A stretch of DNA of 64,000 nucleotides from Prorocentrum cordatum (taxonomy: Eukaryota > Sar > Dinophyceae > Prorocentrales > Prorocentraceae): assembly GCA_963575745.1 (NCBI GenBank), contig CAUYUJ010015726.1:1549531-1613530 (forward strand). Direction: 5' to 3'. A program made the translations under genes and the position numbers. Position 1 is the stretch's first letter, and each line of letters starts with the position of its first letter. Below are positions 38,777 through 49,332 of this stretch, in pieces. The notes under the pieces are model-generated. The model ran no database searches, was not told the DNA's origin, and worked only from the letters and a program-made list of their open reading frames with translations.

Positions 38777-38945
38777 TCGGCGATGAAAATCGGGGGGGGC
38801 CAAAGGTGCCCCTGGCCCAAGGTGCCCCCAGCTTATCGCCCAAGTTTGGAGCCCCTGGGGCCCTCTGGGCCTCGTGAGGGGCGCTCTGGAGGCGGTGGGG
38901 GCCTCCTCGGACAGCAAGGGGACGCCATGGCCCAGGGGCACTTCT
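38777..38945 (-). other. Putative intron of the hydrolase gene
   Basis: C/G-run-rich sequence between two hydrolase exons, with no recognised coding frame. Confidence 0.4.
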
Positions 38946-39115
38946 GGCAGCACCCGAGCAGAGGAAGCGCGCAGAGGTCTCCAGGGCCAGCCCGTGGCCC
39001 CACAGAAACAGCGTGGGGCAGATCCGCGAGAAGGAGGTGGTGCACACCGCCGCCTGCACGCCGGCCCGGCCCGCAGGAGCCCCCGGCTCCGAGGCCGCGG
39101 CGATGGCCAGAAGAG
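38946..39115 (-). CDS. CocE/NonD-type hydrolase exon
   Basis: Reading AIAAASEPGAPAGRAGVQAA then VCTTSFSRICPTLFLWGHG then LALETSARFLCS. It fits the stretch after the nucleophile elbow (QxxAAxxxPxxLxAxxxxxxxSxxxxxxxxGGAxxxxxxxxW). Lower similarity than the neighbouring exons; splice limits approximate. Confidence 0.55.
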
Positions 39116-39734
39116 GGGACAAATCGGTACGGCAGGTTCGCGTCGTGTCGACCGGCGGCGACCCTGACACGGGCGTGTGGGGTTGAACGCCGCCCGTGTC
39201 CCAGAACCGGCCCATCGTTGAGCGATCCTGCGTTTCCGAAACGGCCGATCGTTCAAGGTTGAACGATTGTCGGGAACCATCGCCAGGGTCGACACGACAC
39301 GAACCTGCCGTACAGACATAAGCTTTCGGATGTCCGCGCGGATCTCTTGCGTCGGCGCTACGCACCCACCCATCCACCCACAGGTCCCCGAGCTTCACAG
39401 TACCAAATTCACTCCGTGCGTAACACGTCGTTCATTTCTAATCGCGCTCATTTCTAATTGTGCTCGCTCGTTTCTCATTGTTCCTGGCCCCCTAGTGGCC
39501 AGGAAGAGGCCCAGGATAGAACAATTAGAAATGAAAGGATCTTGGCCCCCAAAAAATCAAAGAACTTTCGAAGAAGTAGAAACTAACAACGTCCAGCGTG
39601 CTCGTCCCTCTCTCCCTGGCGAACGGAGCACACGGAGCGCGCAAGGCGGCGAGGCCAGAGGCACCGCCGGGGGGCCCCAGCGCCGAGCCAGGGAGCCCGC
39701 GCGGACCCCCGAGAACTTGTGCTGGTGCCGCTTT
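39116..39734. other. Putative intron, no exon recognised
   Basis: 39130-39320 contains an inverted pair of sequences around the words GGCAGGTTCGTGTCGTGTCGAC (39140s) and GTCGACACGACACGAACCTGCC (39294-39315), a foldback of roughly 180 bp. 39420-39530 has TCGTTTCTAATTG/GCTCGTTTCTCATTG repeats and their complement. No gene seen. Confidence 0.5.
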
Positions 39735-39912
39735 TCCCGTCTCCAGATGGTGGCAAAGGCCATGCTTCCCACCAGGCTCACGCCGTGCGTGCCCAGGCGC
39801 CCGTCGAACCAGGGCTGCCTCCCCAGCCAATCCAGCACGGCGCCGGCGTCACCCCGGAAGCGCCCGAAGACCGCGTCGGCGACCTCCTCGGGGATGCCCG
39901 CAAGATCTCTGA
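39735..39912 (-). CDS. CocE/NonD-type hydrolase exon with nucleophile Ser
   Basis: Reading VADAVFGRFRGDAGAVLDWL then GRQPWFDGRLGTHGVSLVGS then MAFATIWRREKRH. It closely follows the family pattern DGxDxVEWLAxQPWSDGRVGMxGxSYxG. The GxSxxG Ser codon is at 39776-39778. The 5' limit (CGAGCACC...) and the donor (within ATCTGGAGACGGG) are uncertain. Confidence 0.75.
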
Positions 39913-39954
39913 CGAGGTGCTCCCCCTTCTTTATTCCTCCTCCTCAACCTACTT

Positions 39955-40345
<391 letters not shown>

Positions 40346-41100
40346 TCCTCGTTGTCGTGGCTGCGAGCATGGGAGCTGATCGACGACGCTGCCGTCCCCC
40401 CCCCCTGGCGGCCTGCGCCGCTGGGTGGGGGTGGAAGCAAGAGCAGGTGCTCGCGAGCTAACTGCAGGAAGCGCCAAGGATGAAAAGCATGGAGGAGGAG
40501 TGCCAACTGGTCAGCGGCCGCCCCTGGCCAACGCCGGGAACGGCTGGCGCCGGCGCCGACATGGCGCCTCGCGCGCCCTCCTCCTCCTCCTCCTCCGCCT
40601 CCTCCTCCTCCTCCCCCTCCTCCTCCTCCTACTCCTGCTCCCGCTCCCGCTCCGGCCGCCCCCCCCCCCCCCGTCCCCACCCATGGTCGCGACAGCGCGG
40701 CGGCGTGGACGCTGGAGGCGGGGATGCGCAGGAGACGGATGGGCGCGGCTGCGGCGGCGCGGCGGCTGGAAAAGTTCGGGGGCCGAAGCGGAAGCGGTGC
40801 AGACTGCGAGCGCGGCGAAAGGGTGAAGACGAGCGTGGCTCGCGGTCGCCCTTGCCCCCGCCCTCGCCCCGGCGTGCGCGGGTGGGAGGTAGACCCGAGG
40901 TCGGGGCGAGCCGTCTGTGCAAGCCGTTCCCCGCCCTCCACGCCCGATCCGCGCCCCTCTCTCGTGGCGGGGCGGCGTCGCGGCGGGCGGCGAAGGCTAC
41001 GAGTTCGACTGGGTGAGACAGGCAGGGGGGAAAACTCGTGGACAGAACGGCGGGCAAGACAATTGGGCGAGAGACGCTTGGGCGGCAAAAAGGCCTGCGG
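40346..41100. other. GC-rich unassigned sequence
   Basis: 40580-40640 is CCT/CTC repeat. The rest is GC-rich and open in many frames. A minus-strand exon linking the N-terminal and Ser-bearing hydrolase exons could lie here, but no matching peptide was recognised. Confidence 0.35.
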
Positions 41101-42900
41101 GATGTAATGCAGCGAAATGTGTCCTAGAAGACGCTCAAACTGTTGGCGGTGACTGGTCTTTTCGCTCCAGTCCACCAAGCTGTGTCACCTGCGTTGGAAG
41201 TCCCCACCAATTGAAGGAACCAAATGTTTTGGAACGTTGTGAGGCCCTCGTTGATTTGGTCATCTTCCGATCAGTGAACCAATACTTGGAACACATATGT
41301 GAGTGACGGCGGCCACTTGGCGGCGTCGCACTTCTTGCGCTGAAACTATCCATCCAAGCTGAGACGGGAGATACACCATTGACGCAGGTGGACGTGACCA
41401 CGCATGGTTGGAACTATACACCATACTGTTTGGAATGATGGGCGGCCCTCATTGACTTGGCTGACTCTGAGCACTGAACCAGCGATGTGTTTGCTTCTTT
41501 AGTTGCCTGACACTTGACGCCGCCACCCGTGCGCTGGAATTGGCAGGCAAGTTGGGACTCGCTCGCATAAAAAATGCCAGGTTGGAAATGCCCACCCGTG
41601 TTTGGAAATACCCGCCAAGATTCTTGACTCAAGAAAACAGCCGCTGTCGAAGAACGCCCACAAACCCACAAAGTAAGATAAGTGAACTGCGATAGCCAAG
41701 TTTCCTGAAAGAAGATACGCGCGACCCCGTCTGCCTGTAACCCGCGTCAAGTCCGAGAGCGCGCTGTAATTCAAAAGTTGAATAATCAGACGCGCATGGG
41801 CGGAGCGTCCGTCGCGAGGCTGGCGAGGCGCGACGTCCGTCCCCCTGCCCACATGACATGGAAAGGATAACGTATAACAGAGTGGCACATCGGGGAGGTT
41901 GGCGCGCGCCGCGGGCCTGCGCGCTGCACCGAGGGAGGTGGGGCTGGCGAGTGACCGACGCCCCCATGGCGGCGAGGAACGGCGGGGCGGGCCCCGAGCA
42001 GTTGTAGCCCCGCGCAGCGTCTGAAACAGTCAGGCTCGCGAGCCTGGGCCCTGTAGGCTTCGGCTATGGACGGTGGGGTGGCAGTTCGTGGTGGGGTGGG
42101 GCGGTGTTCTCCGCGTGGCGGTTGCCGATGAGGATGCGCGATGAGGATGCAAGCCCCTCGGACGCCCATGTTGAAGCTTTTGCGAGAGCGGCGGGCCATC
42201 GAAAGTAGTCAAGGATGGACCAAAGAGGCACGTCCTTCTCATCGGTTTCGACTGTAGTCGTCGCCGTGAATGTCGTCATGGTATGTCACAGTAGCGTCGT
42301 GTCTCTCCGCTGTCGTCGATCGCTCCCATATCCAGGATGGTGATGGGGCTACAACGGTCGTGGAGTGGAATGGTTTGGGCCGTGTCGTTAGTTGTTTTTT
42401 CCTCTCAAGCACAGGCGGAAAAAACGGCGGTTGCATTTGAGAGGCGTTTATTCCTCACTTACAGCCACTGCGAAGTATTATACAGCATCCCAGCCCCACC
42501 AGCTGGACACTCACACCATGAGAAAGTTAACAAAACTGAGGAACGGGGTGTGCCATGTGCCTGTGCCCCCCGAGGCCTAGACAGCCGTTGATACGTTCCA
42601 CATGAGCGAGCTGGAAGATACAGAATGGCCCAACCAGCCAATTCACAAAAACCAGCACGTCATGATATAGGACGCGGGAGGGGGGAAGAGGGGGAGGAAG
42701 GAGGAGGAAAACACAACGCCCACAAAATGGGGACCAAGCTGAGGCACAATGCGGAGCTCCGTGAGTCGCCACGCAGGCCTGCACGCCAACGAATTGCACT
42801 GCACAGTACGATATGCAACTGAGGACCTGTAAGAGCGGAGCGCCAACTGAAGGCGCGAGGAAACTGGGCGAGCAACGCACACCAGAAACTAGGAGACAAC
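41101..42900. other. Unassigned sequence with weak duplication
   Basis: 41130-41290 and 41340-41480 share words (TTGGAA...AACC, GGCCCTC.TTGA.TTGG) and may be a diverged tandem duplication. No gene, RNA or element recognised in the remainder. Confidence 0.3.
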
Positions 42901-43111
42901 ATAACTAAGCTGTGCGGGCGCGGCATGGCCGCCAGGAGACACGCAGGCGCCAGCGCCGGTGCGGGCCAGGAGCGGCCCCCTACGGGAGCGGCTCGCAGGA
43001 CCGGGCGGCCAACGGCCCACCCGCAGCCCCTGAATGCACTGGGCGCCCCCGGCGCCAATCGAGGAGGCAGAGGGGGGAAAGGAAAAGGGCAACGCGCGAG
43101 GCGAGGACACG

Positions 43112-43500
43112 CTAAAAAGCAGCAGCGCCGACCGACGCGAAAAGACGCGGAATCCTCAGGAAATCACGCAGGAGTCGGCCTTGAGGATCATAGCGTTCAG
43201 CGTCAGCGTGCCGATGGTACTGGAGCCAGTCGCCGAAATCGTGGTGGCCGTCGTAACCCTTGATCTGGCCTTCGAGGTCGTGTCGCCAAGCGTCGTCGTG
43301 GCGCTGGCACCGGAGCCACTCGTCGAACACCTGGTGGCCAGTGTAGCCCCGCAGCTGCTGGGCGTCGTGGCCGTGCCGCCTGGTGATGTTGAGCCGCTGG
43401 TACTGGTCGACGTGGGAGCGCCCGAATCCGAAGTGAAAGATTCCTGAGCGGAGTATGGTCCTGAGGGCAAGGAAGCCTGCAGGAAACAGAAAGACGGCCC
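43112..43500 (-). CDS. His-rich DEWLRxQRH repeat-protein segment 1
   Basis: Minus-strand frame with HVDQYQRLNITRRHGHDAQ, then YTGHQVFDEWLRCQRHDDAW, then YDGHHDFGDWLQYHRHADAE: two or three tandem copies of a motif about 30 aa long, roughly GHxxFDEWLxxQRHDDAxRHD. Rich in His, Asp and Arg; polar and helical. No family recognised. The frame is longer (43654-43112) but its N-terminal part looks non-coding. See the related segment at 43995-44357. Confidence 0.4.
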
Positions 43501-43916
43501 CCCCACTCCCACCCGGAACACCACAGAGCCAGCAGGCACCCCACCAGGCCCGGGACACCCGATTGAGTGCCCTGGTCGTCCTCCTGCTGCTGAGGCGGCG
43601 ATGGCTGTCTGACTGTGCGGCTGCAGTGATGCTGGTACTCGTCACGGTGTGCATGTACTCGTCCTCTACTGGATGTCGGGGTCCTGCGACGGGATGGGTG
43701 CGTCAGTCTGGCCAGAAGGAAGGATACCGCCACACAGTGCTGGTCACTCGTAACGGTCTAAACGACATGCAAAGCCAGCGAGCCAAGATTCCGAAACGAG
43801 GATGCCGCCACACAGTGGGATCCAGGTGGTGGCCGTCGGATCCCTATCCTGGAGTTGCTGGTCGTCGTGGACAGCCGATTCAGGAGGATGGGCTGGCATC
43901 CCCCAAAAACGTCGGG

Positions 43917-43992
43917 TAGGGCGTCAGGTTGGGCGACGGGTGGGGCGTCAGGAAGGGCGTCGGGTAGGGCACCGGGCAGGGCGCCGGGTAGA
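43917..43992. repeat. GGGCGTCGGGTA short tandem repeat
   Basis: About seven degenerate units of 10-12 bp (GGGCRNCGGGYRG), open in all plus frames. Confidence 0.8.
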
Positions 43993-43994
43993 TG

Positions 43995-44357
43995 CTAGCC
44001 GTCATGCTCGTGACGCTCAGTGTCGTCGTGCCGGCGCTGGTGCCGGAGCCACTCGTCGATCTCGCGTTCGCACTCGTCGAGCTCGTGGTGGTTGTGATAG
44101 TCCTGGAGCTGCTGATCGTCGTGCTCATGCCGCTGGTACCGGAGCCACTCGTCGAGCTCGTGGAGGTCGTCGCATCCTGGGCTGCGCTGGTGGCTGCACT
44201 GGCGGGTGCAGTGCTGGCCTGCAGTGGGGCCCATCTGCTCGGTCCCGTTGGTCGGAGTCCGTCCCAGTGTTCCGTCGTCGTACCCCGACTGGGTGCCAGA
44301 ATCGCGTTGTAAGTCCCCAAGTTGCTGCTGACGCCGTTCTGCATGACGCAGCCGCAC
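43995..44357 (-). CDS. His-rich DEWLRxQRH repeat-protein segment 2
   Basis: Minus-strand reading LHELDEWLRYQRHEHDD then QQLQDYHNHHELDECE then REIDEWLRHQRRHDDTERH repeats the same DEWLRxQRHxDD unit as 43112-43500. The two segments may be exons of one gene or a duplicated exon. Function unknown. Confidence 0.4.
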   Translation of the reverse strand: MRLRHAERRQQQLGDLQRDSGTQSGYDDGTLGRTPTNGTEQMGPTAGQHCTRQCSHQRSPGCDDLHELDEWLRYQRHEHDDQQLQDYHNHHELDECEREIDEWLRHQRRHDDTERHEHDG

Positions 44358-44559
44358 TGCTCACGGGGCTGTGCTGCTCGTGGCGCCCGTCGTGTTGCTC
44401 AAGGCGTGCGCTTCGACGTAAGCCGGCGAGCGTTGCGACAAGGCGAGGGCGGAAACCGTGACACGTCCAGGCGGGTATTCCGTGACATCACGAGGCCCCC
44501 AGTGCGGCGAGCGTCATAGCAAAGGTCGTGGCGAGTCTGATCGGGGGTAACATGTTGTA

Positions 44560-45871
44560 GCCCATGTGGGTGGTGGCGGCGTAGGTGCCAGCGAAGGCGC
44601 AAGCGTTGATTCCGGCGTCAGTGCTGGCGTGGGCGCACGCGCAGGTGCTGGTGTAGGCGCTGTCGTTGGTGCTGGCGTCTGTGCTGATGCAGGCGCTGGC
44701 GCTGGTACCAGCTGGCGCAGGCGTCGGTGCTGGCGTCGGCGCTGGCAGCGGCGCTGGAGGAGGCGCCGGCGTTGGGGCTCGCGTCCGTGCTGGCGTCGGT
44801 GTTGGCGCAGGCGCTGACATTGGTGTCGGGTGTCGGCGTCGGCGTCGGTGCCTGCGTCTGCGCTGGTATGGGCGATGGCATTCGTGCTGGCGTGGGCGCC
44901 AGTGTTGGTGCTGGCGTTCGTGTTGGCGTCGGCGCTGATGTAGGCGCTGGCGATGGTATTAGCGTAGGCTCAAGCGATAATGCTGGCGTCGGCCATGGTC
45001 AGAAACCGGCGATAGTTCTGGCGTCGGTGCTGGCCGGGGTTGGTGACGGCACTGGCGATAGTGCTGGCCTAGGCGCCAGCGTTGGTGCTGGCGACGGTGC
45101 TGGCCTCGGCGCTTGTGTAGACGCTGGCGCTGGTGCCAGCGGAGGCGCAGGCGTGGATGCTGGCGTCGGTGCCGGTGTCGACGCTGGCGTAGGTGCTGGC
45201 GTTTGTGCTGGCGTCGGTGTACGTGCAGGCGCCAGCGTTGGTGCCTGGAGGCGTTGATGCTGGCGTCGACGCTGGAGGTGCCGGCGTTGGAGCTCACGCC
45301 CGTGCTGGCGTCGGCGTCGGTGTAGGCACTGGCGTCGGTGCCGGGGTAGGGGCAGACGTTGCTGCTGGCGTCGGTGCTGGTGTCGGCGCTGGCTGAGGCG
45401 CCAGCATTGGCGTCGGTGCTGGCAACGGTGGTCGGCGCGGGCGCGGCATTCGCGCAGGCGTCCATTCTGGCGTCGGCGCTGGTGTAGGCGCTGACGTTGC
45501 TGCTGGCCGAGGCACAGGCCTTGATGCTGGCGTCGGTATTGGCGTCGGCGCTGGAGTAGGCGCCGACGATAGCTCTGGCGTCGGTGCTGGCGCTGCTGGC
45601 GTCGGGGCTGCTGTAGGCGGTGGACGTAACGGTCTGGATGTAAAGGTCTGGACGCCCAACTGGACGTGATGGTGGAGGCGCTGGTGCTGGTGCAGGCGGA
45701 GGTGCATGCGTCGGTGCTGGCGTCGACGCTGGTGTCGGTACTGGAGTAGGCGATGGCGTTGGTGCTGGCGCAGGCGCAGGCGTGGGTGCTGGCGCAGACG
45801 CTGGCGCTGGTGCCAACGTAAGCGCGGGCTTTGGTGCCAGCGTCGATGCTGGCGCTAGTGCTGGTGTAGAC
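44560..45871. repeat. GGCGYT/GCTGGC hexamer-based array
   Basis: About 1.3 kb built from GCTGGCGTCGGT, GGCGCTGGTGTA and similar 6-mer multiples. The plus strand reads as Val/Gly/Ala repeats (GVGAGVGAG) and the minus strand as Ala/Pro/Thr/Ser. Nearly stop-free because of composition. Confidence 0.9.
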
Positions 45872-46285
45872 GCTGGCGTTCATGCCGGCTGAGGCGCCGG
45901 CGTTGGTGCCATCGTCGGTGCTGGCGTCGACGGCGGCGTAGGCGCTGACGATGGTGCCGGCGTAGGCGCAGGCGTTAGCGCTGGCGTCGATGTTGCCGCT
46001 GGTGCTACTCTAGACGCTGGCGTTCATGCCAGCGGAGGCGCCGGCGTTGGTACTGTCGTCGGCGCTGGCGTCGACGGCGGCGTAGGCGCTGGCGTTGGGG
46101 CCGGCGTAGGCGCAGGCGTCGGTGCTGAAGTCGATGCTGGCGCTGGTGCTACTGTAGCCGCTGGCGTTCATGCCGGCGTAGGCGCCGGCGTCGGTGCTGT
46201 CGTCGGTGCTGGCGACGACGGCGGCGTAGGCGCTGGCGTTGGAGCCGGCGTAGGCGCAGGCGTCGGTGCTGAAGTGCGTCGTAGC
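45872..46285. repeat. 144-bp tandem repeat within the GGCGYT array
   Basis: GCTGGCGTTCATGCC recurs at 45872, 46016 and 46160, giving an exact 144-bp (48-codon) spacing and almost three copies; the third is truncated near 46285. Confidence 0.9.
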
Positions 46286-48204
46286 TGCATCGTAGCAAGG
46301 AGTCGTCGTTGGCTGTCGAGCTTTCGCTCGAAGCCAACATGCCTCCTCCAGGCATCCGCGATGCGCTCAGCGATGGCGTCGTCGGGTTACGTGTCTCTGG
46401 GATCGTTGCCGCGGCAGGGCTTGATGCCGCGAAGCTGCTGCTGTCCAAGAGACGCGCCATCCAATCAAGTGGGGCGTGCTGACCCTTTGCCCCGTTGTGG
46501 CCGGGTATCTCGATCTGCATGCTGCAGTCGGAGGCAGTCTCGCCTTCCACTGGTGGTCCATGTTCGATGCTTGTAGCTCAGTCGCGGGAGTGACGCAATG
46601 CTGGAATGGGCTGCCTGGGGGCCACGTTGGTTGCAGATGCCGATTCTGTCGTAGCTCGGATGGGCCCTGGCGGCGGCAACTCTGACGCCCTTCTGAGTCG
46701 CCAGGCCCAGCGTCGCCGCTCCCGCCAGCGTCGGGATGATGAGAAGTCCCGTTTTTGACTGATCCTGCTGGTGGCTGCCCGGGAAAGGCCCGAAGGCTCA
46801 GTCCGTTGTCTCGCGGCGCTCTGCGTGAAGTAAATCGGGAGGGCACCCACGACCTCTTGTCAGCTGACTACTGTGGTGCCGTGGGATGCTCAGTTGATTT
46901 TGCGTCGAATCATGCTGGCAACGTCGTGTCTTGAAGATTCGGGGGGCTCCTCTGGCATCGCTTCCGTCGTGGGTTACGCTGGGCAGGGTATACTGAGCAT
47001 TTTCTTTGGGTGCAGGGCTCAGGGTGGAATCCATATGGGCGCTTACACATTGAAATCCACATGCCTACTGGGGTAACTTGCGGGGTGAACCGGATGTGGT
47101 GCATTGGCATCTGTACGCGAAGCCTTGGGCTTCCACTACTACGCAACTGCGGCGCTTCCTCATGGGGGTAGATTGTGAAGTGTTTTCGTGGCTTTATGGG
47201 CCCCTCCCATGGTCAGGGAGAGATCGCGCGGGGTCCTCCGAGCACGCGACTGACGCCCGACAGGTGAACAAGCACACGACTGGCGCGCGGCTGGCGAACG
47301 AGCAAAAGAAAATCGCCCGACAGGAGAATACATTATTACATAATCCTTGTCTTGCGTTCTCTTCGTTCAAATTCCTTCTCGAACAAGTTCTGGCATTATA
47401 AAACTATTGTGCGTCTGCGTCTGATGCTATACAATATTGTAGACTCTCGTTCTGCGGTCTAGAACGACTTCTGTGCTTCTAGAACGCACGTGGCGGTTCG
47501 GGACAGAACGCGTGCAAATGATGTCGGCGGTCGAGATTGTTCATCATTTGCCGAATCCGTGTATCGTCCACATGATTTGCGACGCATTTGCCAAACACCT
47601 GGTCGATCATCTACTTCGGCAAGAAGTCGATGGCGTCGAGCTGACTGTGTAGCTGTTCTGCGAATCACCGTGGAGTCTAGCGTAGGTGTCCAAAGCCCCG
47701 ATGTCCACCGAGATCGATGGCTTCGTTGGCGAGGCTATTCGGGGCTCAGGCGGTGGCGGCGGTGGTCGGGCATCCCACGTTGCCATACGTGGTACTTGTT
47801 GCATCGTACCTCGGCCTTCGTTGTAGAAGATCCTCGACATTTCCGGTGGACAGCAGCCGCCTCCACTCCTCCTGCAGCAGCATGGTGCGTGCGCCCCCCA
47901 AGTAGACTCCAGCGTGCTGGGGCTGTGACAGGAGACCTGACTCTGCTAGCCGTCTGAGTTAAAGGCCTTGTCGGGCACCCGTGGCTCTGGTCACGGTGGT
48001 TGCTGTCCTGGCCAATTTGGCAGTTCCCGTGGCGCTGGGCGAGTCGCACTGGGTCCCACATCCTCTGGCTCGCTAGATAAATATGTGGTGCTGGCGCCGT
48101 TGACATCTGGTGTCGGCCTGCGCCCGTACCTGGGCGGTTGGCATCCACCTGGGCCTTCGTGGGGATGCTTGCGTGTGCATTGAATTGTCTCAGCTGCGGT
48201 TCAT
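46286..48204. other. Unassigned sequence
   Basis: No gene supported. 47143-47153 contains CGCAACTGCGG, the only close relative of the transposon's 12-bp motif outside it. 47260-47340 has short CGAC/GGCGA repeats. The plus and minus frames are short and without recognisable motifs. Confidence 0.3.
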
Positions 48205-48565
48205 CGGCCCTCCTCTTCCTCCTCCTCCTCCCTCCTCCTCCTCCCTCCTCCTCCTCCTCCTCCTCCTCCTCCTCCTCCTCCTGCTCCCTCCCACCAGATA
48301 GGGGGGCGGGGGAGGTCGGCGGGCCGAGGGCGCTGGGCGCCGCCACCTCTTGTGATGCAGCCGGGCGCCGCAGAGCGGCCCGGCCGAGAGCTGCAGGAAT
48401 CTCTTCGCTCGGGAACTTTGGCTTAGCATGTCGCTGCGGCGGCTCCTGGGGAGGAGGAGGAGGAGGAGGAGGAGGAGGAGGAGGGGGAGGGGGAGGAGGA
48501 GGAGGAGGAGGAGGAGGAGGAGGAGGAGGAGGAGGAGGAGGAGGAGGAGGAGGAGGAGGAGGAGC
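48205..48565. repeat. CCT and GGA microsatellites around GC-rich spacer
   Basis: 48205-48290 is (CCT)n and 48448-48565 is (GGA)n, i.e. opposite-strand versions of the same triplet 160 bp apart, able to pair as a long imperfect foldback. Confidence 0.85.
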
Positions 48566-48767
48566 GGCACGCTGTGGCGTGCAAGGGGACAGCGCGTCGC
48601 TCCATGCCGCGGGGCGGGACGCCGGGAAAGGCTCGGGGCGTTGACGTTCGGGGGCGGGGGCGTGGAAAAAGCGCGCCGCGCCGGAGCGCGGTGGGCCGGA
48701 AGCGGCGGCCCGACACGCGGAGCCAGGGTTCTCCCCCTCCCCCCCGCCCTCTTCCTCCAAGGGGCCC

Positions 48768-48828
48768 TGCTGGCTGGTGAGGACGTAGGCGTAGCCGTGC
48801 CCGACGAAGAAGGCCCCCTCCACCGCCT
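48768..48828 (-). CDS. Possible CocE-type hydrolase N-terminal exon 2
   Basis: Minus-strand reading AVEGAFFVGHGYAYVLTSQQ resembles the family's xxFAxRGYAVVVQDVRG strand. Preceded by CTCCCCAG acceptor; the 3' end is near a CAG|GGCC junction. Very short, so support is modest. If it belongs to the gene at 35.7-39.9 kb, an intron of almost 9 kb separates them. Confidence 0.4.
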
Positions 48829-48956
48829 CTGGGGAGGCCGAAAGCTACCGATACCGCTGCTCCCCGTGCCTCTCCCGGGGTGCGCTCTGACCCCGATCTC
48901 GGGGCGAAGCCGGCGGTGGCGACGAGGATCCGCCCAGGAGGCCCCTCAAAAGTGGA

Positions 48957-49010
48957 GAACGAGAGAAGGGCAGGAGGAGGAGGAGGAGGAGGAGGAGGAG
49001 GAGGAGAAGG
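48957..49010. repeat. GGA microsatellite in putative intron
   Basis: (GGA)n between two possible hydrolase exons. Confidence 0.85.
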
Positions 49011-49032
49011 GGTAGCTCTTCCTCCTCTGAGC

Positions 49033-49235
49033 CTCCAGCTGCGGCACCATCATGCTGTAGCACGCGGCGCCGACGACCACCGCCGGGACCCGCTCGGCGG
49101 CCCGAGGCCGCAGCACCAGGACGCCGAGCTCGCCGCCCGGGCACCGCAGCGTCGTCTGCTCCCGGAGGGCCCCCGGGCCCTGCCGCTGCCTCTCGGGGGC
49201 GGGCAGAGCCCCCTTTCGCAACACCTCCGGGCCTT
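49033..49235 (-). CDS. Possible CocE-type hydrolase N-terminal exon 1
   Basis: Minus-strand reading GALREQTTLRCPGGELGVLV then LRPRAAERVPAVVVGAACYS then MMVPQLE resembles the N-terminus of S15/CocE proteins (xxMRDGVxLAVDVYRPxxxxRxPAVLVRTPYxR). It may end with a GC donor (CTGGAG|GCTCAG), a donor class known in dinoflagellates. The start limit is approximate. Confidence 0.45.
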
Positions 49236-49249
49236 CTCTCGTTCTCGAG

Positions 49250-49332
49250 GCAGGAGGAGGAGGAGGAGGAGGAGGAGGAGGAGGAGGAGGAAGAGGAGGA
49301 GGAGGAGGAGGAGGAGGAGGAGGAGGAGGCTT
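49250..49332. repeat. GGA microsatellite
   Basis: (GGA)n, about 80 bp, immediately upstream (minus strand) of the possible N-terminal hydrolase exon. Confidence 0.9.
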
